From NCBI GenBank assembly GCA_963575745.1, contig CAUYUJ010019252.1, positions 1-56,000 of the forward strand: 56,000 nucleotides of DNA, written 5' to 3'. The stretch is from Prorocentrum cordatum (lineage: Eukaryota; Sar; Dinophyceae; Prorocentrales; Prorocentraceae). The notes under the pieces are model-generated. The model had not been told where the DNA came from, ran no database searches, and saw nothing but the letters and a program-made list of their open reading frames with translations. Shown in pieces: positions 1 through 10,285 of the stretch; position 1 is the first letter of the stretch, and every line of letters begins with the position of its first letter. The translations under genes were made by a program, and so were the position numbers.

Positions 1-908
1 CGTCGGCCGTAGGGAAGCAGAAACGATGCGGGGCCGGAGCGAAGCCGTCGGCGAAGAGAGCGAAGTCGTCTTCTGAGGCAGGAGGGAAAGGCAAGGGAAA
101 GGCAAAGTCAAAAGCAAAGGCAAAGGCGCAAGCCCACCAGTCTCCTCAGCAAGGGCAACTATCACTGCACGCCCAGTCTCCCAACGCTGTTGCCTACGAC
201 ACGCTTCGCACGATGATCAAGGAGCTGGTCGAGAATGTAGAATGCTTCAATCAGATCCACGAGGAAAAGGCCCTCCCCATCGGCCAGGGCGGTCGCGAGG
301 AGCCGTACTCCGATGCTCGTTTCAGGGCTGCGTTCACCAACCAGGATGACAATCAGGACATCTCCAAGCTCGAGTACAAGCGCGGGTGCAACTTGCTCTG
401 GATGCGCATGGAAGAGGAGGCTGGCCCAGGCCACGACGTCCCGCTCAGCGATAAGGGGATCACAAAGCTACAGGACCACTTCTTCAGCTCCCCGACGCCT
501 CGCAAGCAGGATTTCGTCATTGCTTTGAAGAACGGCGCCGATCTCCCATCTGCCACGAAAGGCCGGCTCATGCGGGCGTCGCCGCCTGGGCCCCTCCACG
601 CGTGCATTCGGGCAGCCCATCGCGATTGGAAGGCTGGCAAGGGCGATGAAGTGATGGAGGAGTGGCGGAAAGTTTTTCTCACTGCGACCTTCGTCTTCAG
701 GGTGATTGAGAACACTGACGACGCTCACTTCGTCAATCTCCAGTGCCGCCAGGACACCCACGCAGCTTACATGGGCATGAGCTACACGCTGGTGCAGAAG
801 ATCTACGACATCGTCTCGTTCCGCAGCCGCAAGGGTGGAGGGATGACGCCGGCCCAGGTTGCCGACGCCTACAAGGCGTCGAAGGTGACCTTCAGCGGCG
901 ACTCAGAG
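1..908 (+). CDS. Gene A exon 1 (5' truncated), unnamed dinoflagellate protein
   Basis: The frame is open from base 3, so the true start lies before the window. The first 50 or so residues are Lys/Ala/Gly/Ser rich with runs of KGKGKAKSKAKAKA, suggesting a disordered, possibly nuclear-targeting N-terminus. A globular part follows (first Met at 213, MIKELVENVECF), with a helical, charged character. I recognise no named domain. The exon is read to GAC TCA GAG at 908, because removing 909-1555 joins SGDSE to ENPTSNEFVKNAL in frame. The apparent stop at 939-941 therefore lies inside the intron. From memory, the combined protein resembles an unnamed family common in dinoflagellate genomes. Function is unknown; the exon is probably real. 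Confidence 0.72.
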
Positions 909-1555
909 GATACAACATCGGATCAACAATGGTTGCTTTAGCAAGTACGCTCGAGCTTTATGTTTGGATTTAGGTTTGATTCCCTACCTAGCAGGCTCTG
1001 CCTAGAGGGTTCTTACTCGCTGGGCTTAAGTGGGTCAGGCAGTTGGCTTTGCCCCGGGCGGCCCCCCCGGCCCCCGCCCCGCGGGCCCCCCAGTTGCGCC
1101 CTCTTACCTTAGCCCTTAGCTTTGCGTATCTCATCGTAGCTTTGCTTAGCTTAGCTTCATCTTCTTAGCTTCGCGCAGCTGTAGCTTAGCTTAGCTTAGC
1201 TCAGCAGGTCATAGCATAGCCCAGCATAGCATAGCATAGCGCAGCACAGCAAAGCAGAACCTCTCATAGCATCGCATAGCGCAGCATAGCACAGCATATC
1301 ATAGCGCCGCATAGCATAGTATAGCATATCACAGCATAGCATAGCATAACATAGCGCAGCCAAGCGTAGCATAGCATAGCGCAGCATAGCATAGCATAGC
1401 ATAGCGCAGCATCCACTATTATTGCTGCTGCTCGAGGCTCCCACTCCTAGGTAGGGTCGCACTGGGATAATTTGACGTTTGGATTTAGGTTCGGTTGTTT
1501 GGATTTAAGTTTGATTTAGGCGTCTTTGCGTGTGGGGCGCCATTGTTGATCCGAG
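909..1555 (+). mobile_element. Intron 1 of gene A, introner-like, with 15-bp terminal inverted repeats
   Basis: This 647-bp phase-0 intron begins GA and ends AG. Both splice junctions read GAG|GA, so GAGGA is directly repeated at 906-910 and 1553-1557. Just inside lie inverted repeats TCGGATCAACAATGG (918-932) and CCATTGTTGATCCGA (1540-1554), a perfect 15-bp pair. Terminal inverted repeats plus a short direct repeat at the splice sites match known dinoflagellate introner elements, which insert and act as introns. An R1 element is nested inside (982-1470). That R1 copy is flanked by GTTTGGATTTAGGTT at 962-976 and 1477-1491, a probable 15-bp target duplication or older repeat. Confidence 0.75.
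982..1470 (+). mobile_element. R1 element, copy 1 (nested in intron 1)
   Basis: The ends are CCCTACCTAG at 982-991 and CTAGGTAGGG at 1447-1456, a perfect 10-bp inverted pair. The right end carries the further conserved tail TCGCACTGGGATAA. Inside, a GC-rich head with CCCCGGGCGG is followed by irregular repeats built on TAGCT and CATAGC. No protein is encoded; ORFs read through the repeats are artefacts. The same layout recurs at least six more times in the window. Confidence 0.8.
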
Positions 1556-2086
1556 GAGAACCCTACCAGCAACGAGTTCGTCAAGAACGCTCTGAACGTG
1601 TACGACAGGATGCTCTCCGTCCCGAGGGTGAAGACATTGATTCTGGCTGCCCAGGAGTCGCAGCTGCCGAACCCCTTCAAGAAGATTGGCCAGTTCAACG
1701 CATTCTTGCACGAGGCTGTCACCGCGGAGCGCATCGAGTGGGCCGTGGAACTACTCTTGGACCTCTACAACAGCGGGGGCATCAACATCGAGGACATGGG
1801 CACCCGCGCCCTCGAGGGCAAGCCAGCGGGGAGCAGTTCCGGCGGCAAGGGCTTGATCGACCTTCTCGTCTACAAGCAATGGCTCCTGAGCTACATGGTC
1901 GGCGAGTGGCTCGACGGGATTGCCCTCGACTCCAACGCCAAGGCCGCCATCCGGGACACCTGCAAGAGCATTGCGCACTTCCGCTCGAAGGCGAGGTGCG
2001 CCTACAATCCGAACATGAAGAAGCCCTCTTTCGCGTGGCGAGCTGGGTGGAGCCAGGCCGCGGAGAAGACGTTCGAGCTGATCGAG
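1556..2086 (+). CDS. Gene A exon 2
   Basis: It has 177 codons starting GAG AAC CCT (ENPTSNEFVKNALNVYDRML), phase 0 at both ends. It ends ...KTFELIE at a GT donor (GTGGCG, 2087). The following 121-bp intron 2 (2087-2207) has a pyrimidine tract CCCTTTTCTTCAAG at its acceptor. Removing it joins KTFELIE to GAIFGYEFDRG. The protein is mixed helical, with WAVELLLDLYNSGG and a Trp-rich segment near KPSFAWRAGW, and no recognised motif. Other overlapping frames are low-complexity shadows. Confidence 0.72.
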
Positions 2087-2207
2087 GTGGCGGGGCTCAA
2101 CGGCGATGTCTGTGCCTCTCGAATCCGCCCGGGCCCCCTCGGCTTCTTGGCGGGTGGTCCTGGGGGGTGCTGGCGCGCGCCGTTGAAGCCCTGCCCTTTT
2201 CTTCAAG

Positions 2208-2817
2208 GGCGCCATCTTCGGGTACGAGTTCGACAGGGGCATCAAGTCTGCCGTCCTCAAGCGGTGCGACCCCAAGTCGTGCATGGAGCAGGGCGACCTG
2301 GCCGAGGCGGCGAGCACAATCAACGAGATGCTCGGCACGGAGGAGCGCACCCGGAAGGCGGCAGAAGATCATCAGAAGGAGGTCAGCGACGATCCCGAGG
2401 ACGAGGAACCATGCCTGACGTTGGAAGAGATGCCGGAGATCAAGAAGCTCGTCAAGAAGACCGAGGCTGATGAGGCCAAGGCCAAGCGCGTCTCCTACTT
2501 CCAGGCGAAGGCGTCCACGCTGGTTCACACGCACGTGGAGTTGGTTTCGGAAGTGGAGCCCGATGACGTCATCATCCAGCGCTTCAAAGACAGCGCCGCC
2601 TACAGGACCACCGGCTCCAAGGACAAGAGGAACTATCGCGGCTTCTTCTACAACCCGAACCACTGCGGGGAGCCCAGCTCGAAACCGCACGTGCGCCCTC
2701 CTTCGCTACGGGGAAACGGCGAACACCTGAAGAAGTTGTTGTCGCTGGCGTTGAGGGCCACCGATTTCCAGATGGGTGATCGGGACTTGTACTTCATCTT
2801 CGACGCCGGCCGCGAGG
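2208..2817 (+). CDS. Gene A exon 3
   Basis: This exon is read GAIFGYEFDRGIKSAV... to DLYFIFDAGREG, phase 0 in and phase 1 out. The middle part is an acidic/basic charged helix region (SDDPEDEEPCLTLEEMPEIK). It is followed by a region with FFYNPNHCGEP and PHVRPP, then a short beta-like strand YFIFDAG. The donor is taken at G|GTCAGC (2817/2818) because it restores REG-NKTTLL with exon 4. No catalytic motif is recognised. The order of these blocks matches what I recall of an unnamed dinoflagellate multigene family, which is inference without a search. Confidence 0.72.
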
Positions 2818-2999
2818 GTCAGCAGGGTCGAACGAACGCGGGCGGGCGGGGCTGGGCCGAGGAGGAGGAGAAAGAGGAGGAGGAGGAGGTGGAGAAGGAG
2901 GAGGAGAGAAGGAGGAGGAGAAGAAGGAGGAGAACGAGAAAAAAAAGGACGAGGAGGAGGAGAAGGGGAGGAGGAGGGCCATCAGAGGGCGAGCCCCAG
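2818..2999 (+). repeat. Intron 3 of gene A, GGAGGA/GAGAAG purine tract
   Basis: This 182-bp GT-AG intron (GTCAGC...GCCCCAG) consists mainly of an almost pure purine run, 2860-2979, on the coding strand. It can be read as Glu/Arg-rich protein, but splicing it out joins two better-supported exons in frame. Confidence 0.65.
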
Positions 3000-3298
3000 G
3001 TAACAAGACGACCTTGCTGAGCGGCTTCGTGGACTCGGAGGGTGCGCAGATGGTGAAGCAAATTCGCCAAGTGTATCTGCATTTCGACATGGAGTCCCTC
3101 GATGCTCGTCTGGACGTCCGCCGGGGGCATTCGACAGTGAACCAGGTAGAGAAAGTTTATGTCGTGTCGAAGCACGTGTTGGATTTGTCGGACCACAAGA
3201 GGCTGCGCTACCCTGGGGGCAACCGAGGGAATCTAGTCGGCCCGATCGTCGCCCCCTCGTGGACCAGCGATCGTCGCCCCCTCGTGGACCAGGAGCAG
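3000..3298 (+). CDS. Gene A exon 4 (3' end approximate)
   Basis: The exon continues REG-NKTTLLSGFVDSEGAQM through a region with YLHFDMESLDARLDVRRGHS and KVYVVSKHVLDLSDHKRL to RYPGGNRGNLVGPIV. In the related proteins I recall, a GN-(L/V)-(I/V)-GP motif is followed by a Lys/Gly-rich linker ending VGG, which is what exon 5 supplies. The donor is uncertain. Candidates are GT at 3299 (phase 0), GC at 3267 (phase 1), or GA at 3293. A 25-bp tandem duplication covers the candidate sites. The open frame to 3445 beyond these is probably intronic. Confidence 0.62.
3243..3292 (+). repeat. Exact 25-bp tandem duplication at an exon/intron border
   Basis: Bases 3243-3267 are repeated exactly at 3268-3292. 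Each copy starts CGATCGTCGC and ends GTGGACCAG, and each ends in a potential non-canonical donor context (CCAG|CG, CCAG|GA). It shifts the frame by one base if both copies are exonic. Confidence 0.9.
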
Positions 3299-3423
3299 GT
3301 CAAGATCAAGCGTGAGATTTTTCACGAAGCTTTGCTTGATCTTCCGCATTTATTCCCCCACTGGAGTTGTTACCGTGGAGGGTGGGGGCCACCTATAGCT
3401 CGAGCCAAAATTGCGACGGAGGA

Positions 3424-4800
3424 TGGGTCGGAGGTGAGGGGGTGAGTTCGAAGTGGAACGGCGGGCCCCCCTCCTACTGCCGGGAAATCGATTGCGGTTT
3501 CGTTGTCGCGCGCGCCGTGCGCGCGGGCGAGGCGAAGAAGAAGCTGCGTGGGCGGGCGAGAAATAAATCTCCTGTAGCTGAGGCGCGGCCGGGCCGAAAG
3601 TCTCCCTTCCGGCAACCGGTGCCCCGCGGTGTCGCGCCGGTGTCCCGCTCGGGGGCCGGTGTCCCGCTGGTGTCCCGCTGGTGCCCCGTCCGTTTCCCGA
3701 TGATGATGATGATGATGATGAGGATGATGATGATGATGGTGATGGTGATGATGATGATTTTGACGATGACGATGATGATGGTGATGATGATGATGATGGT
3801 GATGATGGTGGTGATGATGATGGTGTCCAGATCATGATGATAATGCTAATGATGATGATGTTGGCGATATTGATGATGGCGACTGGGATCGCGGTGATGA
3901 TGATGGCGCCCCCATAATGAGTATGATGATGTTGATGATGATGATGTTGCTGATGGTGATGATGGTGTCCCGATGATGATGATGCTGATGATCCTGATGA
4001 TGTCGATGGAAATCATATGATGATGGTGATGAGGATGATGGTGTCCTGATGATGGTGATGATGATGATGAGGGTGTGGTTGATGATGCTGCTGATGATGA
4101 TTGTGATAAGAATGATGGTGTCGCGATGATGATGATGATACTAATGGTGATGATGACGACGATGGTGTCCCTGTGATGATGATGAGGGGATGATGATGAT
4201 TTTGATGATGGTGGCCCAATGATGATGATGTTGATGATGGTGATGGTGTCCTGATGATGTGGTTGATGATAATGTTGTTGATGATGATGGTGACGATGAT
4301 GATGATAATGTTCCGATGGTGATGATGTTGATGATGATGGTGTTGCTAATGATGCGGATTGTGATGATGATGTCCCGATGATGATGATGATGCTGATGAT
4401 TCTGTTCATTCATATACATGATCATGATGATGAAGTGATGATGATGATGGTTTCCTGATGATGCTGATGATGATGTCGATGACGTTGATAACGATGATAC
4501 TGATGATGATGACGACGTTGATTGTGATATCGATTGTGATATCGATAAACCGAATATGAAATCGTCTGTGAGATCGACGTGAGATCGTCTGTGATTTCGA
4601 TTGTGAGATCGATAGTCAGATCGATTGTGAGATCGATCGATTGAAATCGATAGAGTTATATCGATTGTGAGATCTACCGAGTGAGATCGATCGAACGAGA
4701 CCGACAGTGAGATTGATAGTGAGATCAATAGTGAGAGCGGTCGAGTGAGACGTTGGCCCCCCCCCCGAACCTCCTTATCACCCGAAGGAGGGTGGTCGCA
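3424..4800 (+). mobile_element. R3 element, copy 1 (in intron 4 of gene A)
   Basis: It starts with GGAGGTGAGGGGGTGAG and a GC-rich head (3440-3700) shared with copies at 23,330 and, reversed, 27,930-28,265. It continues with about 800 bp of imperfect GATGATGGT repeats (3700-4510) and about 220 bp of repeats built on ATCGATTGTGAG (4525-4745). It ends at CCTCCTTATCACCCGAAGG (about 4771-4789). ORFs here translate to runs of Asp, Met, His, Ser or Ile and are not genes. Arms TCGGAGGTGAGGGGGTGAG and CGAACCTCCTTATCACCCG are roughly complementary. Confidence 0.7.
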
Positions 4801-4894
4801 TAGGTATTACTATTGAAATGTATCTCCCATTGCTATGCTCGTCCATCCGCCTCCTCCTGGACGCGGTGTGCAGTTTTTTCTGTCGTCTTTGATA

Positions 4895-5094
4895 TTTCCC
4901 CACCTAGGCTCTGCCTAGAAGGGTTCTTACCCTGTATGCTTAAAGGGCCGGGCAGTGGAAATCGCCCCGGGCGGTTCCCCCGGCACCCGCCCCGCGGTTC
5001 CCCCAGGGCCCCCCGCCTACCTAGCCTAGCCTAGCCTAGCCTAGCCTAGCTTAGCTAAGCTTAGCTTCGCTAGACTTAGCTTAGCAGCACAGCT
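4895..5094 (+). mobile_element. R1 element, 3'-truncated copy
   Basis: CCCACCTAGGCTCTGCCTAG at about 4898 is followed by the conserved GGGCCGGGCAGTG and CCCCGGGCGG head and by CCTAG/TTAGC repeats. It then breaks off directly into the R4 element at about 5095, without the CTAGGTAGGG end. The 100 bp between R3 and this copy (4801-4894) show nothing recognisable. Confidence 0.7.
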
Positions 5095-6643
5095 TAACCT
5101 CGAACTTTTATAGAGAATAAACCTCCAGGGGTAATAGAATAGTTCGGCGCCATGGAGCGATAATACAAGTTGCCGGCCAGGGGCCATCATATCATGATAA
5201 TTATGTGAACAGAGGGGCCAAAGCCGAGGATATCTTGAGACATCCTTAGCTTTTGGTCCTCTCTGAAACACCTTCAAAAACAAAATTGGAAATTGCTCGA
5301 GCCCTTTTTTAAGGAGGCTGAAGGAACGCGCCGGCTTTCGATATTTCTATGATACAGAACTGAAGCTCGGAGGTGCGCGCGCGCCTCTTAGCTTCACCTC
5401 TATTTTATTCACCATTAATAAATCGAAATTTAATTACAAAAGCGAAGTTGGAAAATTATGGGGCGCCTTTAAAGAGGCCGAAGGAACGCGTCAGCTTTTA
5501 ATATTTTTATAATACGGAACTGAAGCTCGGAGGCGCGCGCGCGCGCGCCTCTGAGCTCCGATTCTATATTATTCGCTACTAATAAACCAACATATAATTC
5601 CAAAAACGAAATCGAAAAATTCTGGTGCCCTTTAAGGAGGGCGAAGGAACTTGTCGGGTTTTTATATTTTTTATTATCAAGAACTGAAGCTAAGAAGCGC
5701 GCGTGCGCGGTGACCGGGTCACCCGCGCGCGCGCGCCTCCGAGCTTCAACTCTGTATTATAAAAGATACGAAAAGCCGCCGCGTTCCTTCAGCCTCCTGA
5801 AAGGGCTCCATAAATATTCAATCTCGTTTTTGGAATCTTGAATGTCGATTTAGTAATGGTGAATAACATAGAAGTGAAGCTCAGTGGGGCGCCGCCGCGC
5901 GCGCGGCTGCGCTCTCTGAGCTTCGCTTCTATATTTGAAAATTACAAAAACATTGAAATGGTTTCCTATAGAATTTTGAGCGCATTCCTGTAATTCTTAC
6001 AGGTCCCCGAAGATTCCTATTATTGGTTCCTATAGAGATTCCTATTGGTTTCTATAGAGATGCCTCATCGTTTGCCTCGTTTTCCCAGGATAATCAACCA
6101 CGGCGATAGAGAAGTTCAGAGGGGGCAGGGGGAGGAGAAGAAAGATAGAGAGATAAATGGAAAGATATAGAAGAGGAGGTAGAGGAGGAAGAGGAGGAGG
6201 AGGAGGAGAAAGGGCAAGAGGAGGAGAGGATAATGAGATACCAAACATCGAAACTTTAAGACTTATTAGATTTGATTTGTAAACGGTGAATTGAAATTAG
6301 CATTTTCATTTGCTCGCGTAGGTAGCTCACGCGCCTCGTTTCCCCAAGCTAATCACCCCCAGCGGTAAACAAGTTCAGGGGGGCAGGGGGGGGGGGGGGA
6401 TCAGAAATAGTAGAAGAGAGATAGGGAGAGAGAGAAGAGGGGGAGGAAGAGGAATACGACGATCAGGAAGAATAGGACACGCAGAGGGGAAGGAAAAATC
6501 CAAAGTTCAAAACTTCTTATATTCAATTTGTAAACGCTTACTGGAAATCAGAAATTTCATCTGCTCGCGAGCTCATCCGCCTCGGTTTCCTTGGATAATA
6601 CAGCGCAGTGATAAACAAGTTCAGGGGCCACGGTGAGGAGGAG

Positions 6644-6709
<66 letters not shown>

Positions 6710-6985
6710 CCTCGAGTATATGCTTGTCTCGATTGAGGCACCCTCGACAAGTTTTTCGCTTCGCTTGCGACATCCTCAAATAATTGCAGGTTCCGCTTGA
6801 GACACCCTTGAAACATTGATCGTTTCGTTTGAGGCCGCCTCCCAAAATTATTGGTTTCGCTTGGGACATCCTGGAATATAACGCGTTCGTTTCGCTTGGT
6901 GCTGTTGTCTCAACATAAGAAGGAAGTAACCTCGATGGCGGACTTCCCCAGTGATAATAAAGTTCGGCCTCCACGCCCCCCCGCC
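5095..6985 (+). mobile_element. R4 element, copy 1
   Basis: This AT-richer element of about 1.9 kb shares its layout with 29,386-31,240. Its left part has AACCTCGAAC and TTCGGCG. Three to four units of about 170 bp follow (5270-5960). Each has a conserved block (AAAAACGAAATTGGAAA, TTTAAGGAGGC.GAAGGAACG) and an alternating GCGC hairpin (for example 5362-5400 and 5520-5555). The last unit is inverted. Then come GA/GGAGGA tracts (6120-6235, 6640-6706) and units of about 42 bp built on TTTCGCTTGGGACATCCT (6715-6900). No plausible gene is present; ORFs in the GA run give Ser-Leu repeats. Confidence 0.7.
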
Positions 6986-7059
6986 TAGATTTGAAACCCT
7001 ACTAGGCCGACGATAATCAACTCTTACATTTGACGGGGAGGGTGCTTGATTATCGTCGT

Positions 7060-7778
7060 CGTGGGGTTCGATTAGCCTAGCCTTGCTTGGCTTAGCTTTA
7101 GCCCTAGCTTAGCATAGTTTAGCTTACCTTAGCCTAGCTTAGCGCAGCATAGCGCAGCGCACCATTAGCACAGTATAGCATAGCGCAGCATCGCATAGCA
7201 TATCATAGCATAACATAGCACAGCTCAGCATAACATATCGTAGCATAGCATAGCATCGCGCATCATAACATAGCATAGCATAACATAGCATTGCGTATCA
7301 TATCACAGCGCAGCACATCATAGCACAGCACAGCACTTCATAGCATTGCATAGCATAGCGCAGCATAACATATCATAGCGCAGCATATCATATCATAACA
7401 TGTCATAGCAAAGCATAGCGACTCATAGGTTAGCTTACCTTAGTTTAGCTTTGCTTAGCTTAGCGCAGCAAAGCGCAGCGTGGTATATCCTAGCATAGCC
7501 AAGCATATCCTATCATAGCAAAGCATAACATAGCATATCATGCACATCACAAGCAAACCAACTGTGAACGTGTAAATGTAGACGTATATATAGGGTGTAG
7601 ATGTGGATGTAGGTGTAGATGTATATGTAGGTGTAGATGTAGGTGTAGGTGTAGATGTAGATGTGGATGTAGATGTGGATGTGATTATCGCTGTTGATGT
7701 TGGTGTAGATGTATGTGTAGATGTAGATGTTGCTTCCCTAGGTGTTCCACCTCCTAGGTAGGGTCGCACTGGGATAAT
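7060..7778 (+). mobile_element. R1 element, 5'-truncated copy
   Basis: The GC-rich head is missing. CATAGC/CTTAGC repeats run 7075-7550, then GATGTA hexamer repeats 7570-7735. The full right end follows: CTCCTAGGTAGGG and TCGCACTGGGATAA (7750-7778). Bases 7779-7960 are a nearly pure C/T tract that could serve as the polypyrimidine tract for exon 5 of gene A. Confidence 0.75.
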
Positions 7779-7982
7779 TAGAACCCGCTTGGGAAAAAGA
7801 GAAACCGACTTGGTCCTCCTCCCCCTCCTTCTCCCTATCCTCCACCTCTCGCCCTCCTTCTCCTTCCCTTGCACCTCGCCGCTCTTCGTTCTCCTCCCCC
7901 CCCCTCTCCTCCTCCTCCTCCCCCCCCCCCCTATCCTCCACCTCCTCATCCTCCTCCTCGCCCAATGTCTCTAGATAGAAAG

Positions 7983-8747
7983 ATAGATTTCGCCTCGGCG
8001 GCGGGGCGTTGGATCGGCAAGAACGGGAAGATTCTCGTCGGCGGCGCGGGCCCCGATGACGAGGCAGGCAGCAACAAGTGCAAGGACAAGTCGAGGTCCC
8101 CCACCGACTTGGAGGCTGTTTTCTTCCACGCGATGCCGTTGGAGCGCGATCAAGAGTGGCACCACTCCTACGACCTGGTCTCAGTGATCAGTCTCGCGAG
8201 CGGGCCCTTCAACGACGCGCTCGCGTGCTTGAGGGTGAGGAAGCCGTACTTTGGGATTGCGCTCACAGAGACGCACATCAAGCACGGGATCATGTGGCTC
8301 ACGAAGCAGGTGTGGAAAGCTTTCATCACGGAAGGGAGCGGGCTCTACGAGCCCGAGCTGGCGGCCATCGTCAAGGAGCACGAGGACGAGGATCATCAGC
8401 CGCTGGGAGGCGACGACAACAAGGGCAGCGGTAGCGGCTCCGCCGGGGGCGGCTGTGGCGGCCGCGGCGGCCGCGGCGGCCGCGGCGGCCGCGGCGGCCG
8501 CGGCCGCGGGCGCGGCGGTCGCGGCGCGGGGAGTGGTGCAGCAGACGGTGGTGGAGATGATGATGCCGTCGGCAGCGGCGGTGGAGGAGGAGGCCGCGGC
8601 GGTGGCCGCGGCGGCGGCTCAGGCCAGTCGAAGGCGGACCTGCTGAAGCGCATCGAGGAGCTCACTGCCGGCGGCGGTGGTGGAGGCGATGATGAGGAGG
8701 ATGCTGAAGATTGCGACTCGCATTCTGCCGACGGTGTCGGCTCGTAG
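7983..8747 (+). CDS. Gene A exon 5 (C-terminal, RGG-rich tail)
   Basis: It encodes about 255 residues to TAG at 8745-8747. The block IGKNGKILVGGAG is followed by a fold-like region, HHSYDLVSVISLASGP then DALACLRVRKPYFGIALT. This resembles motif I and the next strand of a Rossmann-type methyltransferase (D-L-x-x-G-x-G pattern, here degraded to SLASGP), so any enzyme activity is doubtful. The tail is Gly/Arg rich (8450-8630, GRGGRGG repeats) and then acidic, typical of RNA- or DNA-binding disordered regions. The acceptor is not certain: AG at 7974, 7982 or 7986. 7982 is used here because it is phase 0 with the GT donor at 3299. The upstream ATG at 7965 is unlikely to be a start. Confidence 0.65.
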   Translation: MDFASAAGRWIGKNGKILVGGAGPDDEAGSNKCKDKSRSPTDLEAVFFHAMPLERDQEWHHSYDLVSVISLASGPFNDALACLRVRKPYFGIALTETHIKHGIMWLTKQVWKAFITEGSGLYEPELAAIVKEHEDEDHQPLGGDDNKGSGSGSAGGGCGGRGGRGGRGGRGGRGRGRGGRGAGSGAADGGGDDDAVGSGGGGGGRGGGRGGGSGQSKADLLKRIEELTAGGGGGGDDEEDAEDCDSHSADGVGS

Positions 8748-9860
8748 GTTGGCTTGCGCTGCTGGCGGCGCGTAGGTCGGCGGCGCCCAGGTAGGGGCTG
8801 GGGGGGGAAGAGGGTTTCTGAAAAGCGTTTTTTTTACAAGCTTTCGGAGTTTCTAAGAAGCCTTCGGAGGGCTGCTAAGAAGAACCATGTGCGCGCCGCC
8901 GACCGAGGATGTTCGCCTGAGCATCGCGCTCTGGATGGTGGCCGCCTCCGCTTGCTTGAGCGAGGCGGTGGCCATTATTATGTTTTTTGAGCTCGTGATT
9001 TGTGGGCCAAGTCTGGCAACGCACACGCACGCACTGCTGAGGAGAGCACGGCGAGCGAGTAAGACCCGTGAAGCTTGCTTGTATCTCCTCGATCTTAGTT
9101 GAGCTAGCAGCGCGTGCGACGCTGCGTATGCAAGTTCCTTCTTCTGGTGATGCATTCGCCGCGCTCAGATAATGCTAGAGGGGCCTGCCTATGAGATCAT
9201 GGGGCTGTGACGTATAGTGCCTGAGTTCCCAATGTTTTGACAGCGCTGCCCGCAACGCCCATCGCAAGACGTTGAACACAACGCAGTGTCAACAATGGAA
9301 TCAAGCGTAGACACAAAACATTACCAACATTGTCCTCCAAGCTCCTCCGAAGCCCTCCTCCCCCGCCCTCCTCCGAAGCCCTCCTCCTCCGAAGCCCCCA
9401 GCGCTTGCACTGAAGATGGGGATCCTAGCAGACAGGCGTGCGCAGACATGGTGCGCTCGCACGCATTGCCCCCCAATCGGCGCTTGCAGACATGGCCCGA
9501 GCGGAGAGAGGGTGGCGCGCTATTGAACTAGGGGAGCCCTTGCACTATCCTCGGAGGCCCGGGGATCGGAGATAAGGGGGGCGCGGTGAACGGCATCGAT
9601 AAGTCTCCCCTCTGGGGTCCAGGAAACGTTTCCTCAAGGGGCCGTTTTACTGCATGCCAATGTCTCTGGCTCAACAACCCCATGCGGTCTGACGCGTTGT
9701 TGCTGCCTCGTCAACAACATGTCCTCCTCTTCCTCTTCAACATTCTCGGCGTCATCCTCCTTATGATCGTCCTCGTTAACATCGCTGAACCCCCATTCTC
9801 TCCTCGCTCGTCCTATATCGCGCACCTCGCACAAACCGCAGAACACCCACCCCTGGAACA
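8748..9860. other. Spacer after gene A, no gene supported
   Basis: The sequence is mixed and shows no long or compositionally convincing ORF. Imperfect repeats CCCTCCTCC.AAGC occur at 9345-9400. Small ORFs at 8887-9102 and 9586-9867 lack any recognisable protein pattern. Confidence 0.5.
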
Positions 9861-10285
9861 TTCTTAAAGCCCAGCCCCTAAAACATCCCAAAGCCCGGCC
9901 CCTCCGACAACACCCCTGAAGCCCAGCTTGCAAAACATCTCTGACGCCAGGCCCCTAAAACAACATCACTACGGCCTGGCCCCGACAACATCTCTAAAGC
10001 CTGGCCCCTAAAACACCATTGAAGCCCGGCCCCTACAACATCCCTAAAGCACGCTCAACACACACCGACAAATCAAATCACACGGCGCACACCAGCAACA
10101 CAAGTAAGTCACACAATACACATCAACAACAACAACCACGTGCTCACGGAACTGGCGCATCACGAACCACACATGACACACCGCCAACAAAAATCGCATA
10201 GCACGCACCGCCAACAACAACACGTACCACGCAGAGATAACAGCACGCTGCAGCAACAAACGTCGCGCATCACATCCCAGCAGAA
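9860..10285 (+). repeat. R5 repeat, copy 1
   Basis: Units of about 24 bp built on CATCCCTAAAGCCCGGCCCCTA run 9860-10050. They are followed by repeats built on CACACACCAGCAACA (10055-10265). The same two blocks occur in reverse order and orientation at 20,225-20,990. No coding signal is present. Confidence 0.75.

Noticed and set aside
1495-2418. 307-codon ORF overlapping gene A exon 2 in another frame
   Set aside because: Arg/Gly/Ser-rich, it crosses intron borders, and the spliced frame gives a more protein-like, phase-consistent product.
2283-3020. Continuous ORF through the purine tract ending VTRRPC
   Set aside because: The Glu/Arg run comes from GGAGGA repeats. A GT-AG intron 2818-2999 restores REG-NKTTLLSGF with the next exon.
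7066-7085. GGGTTCGATTAGCC as a possible tRNA T-arm
   Set aside because: No acceptor, D or anticodon stems can be built around it. It lies at the broken edge of an R1 element.
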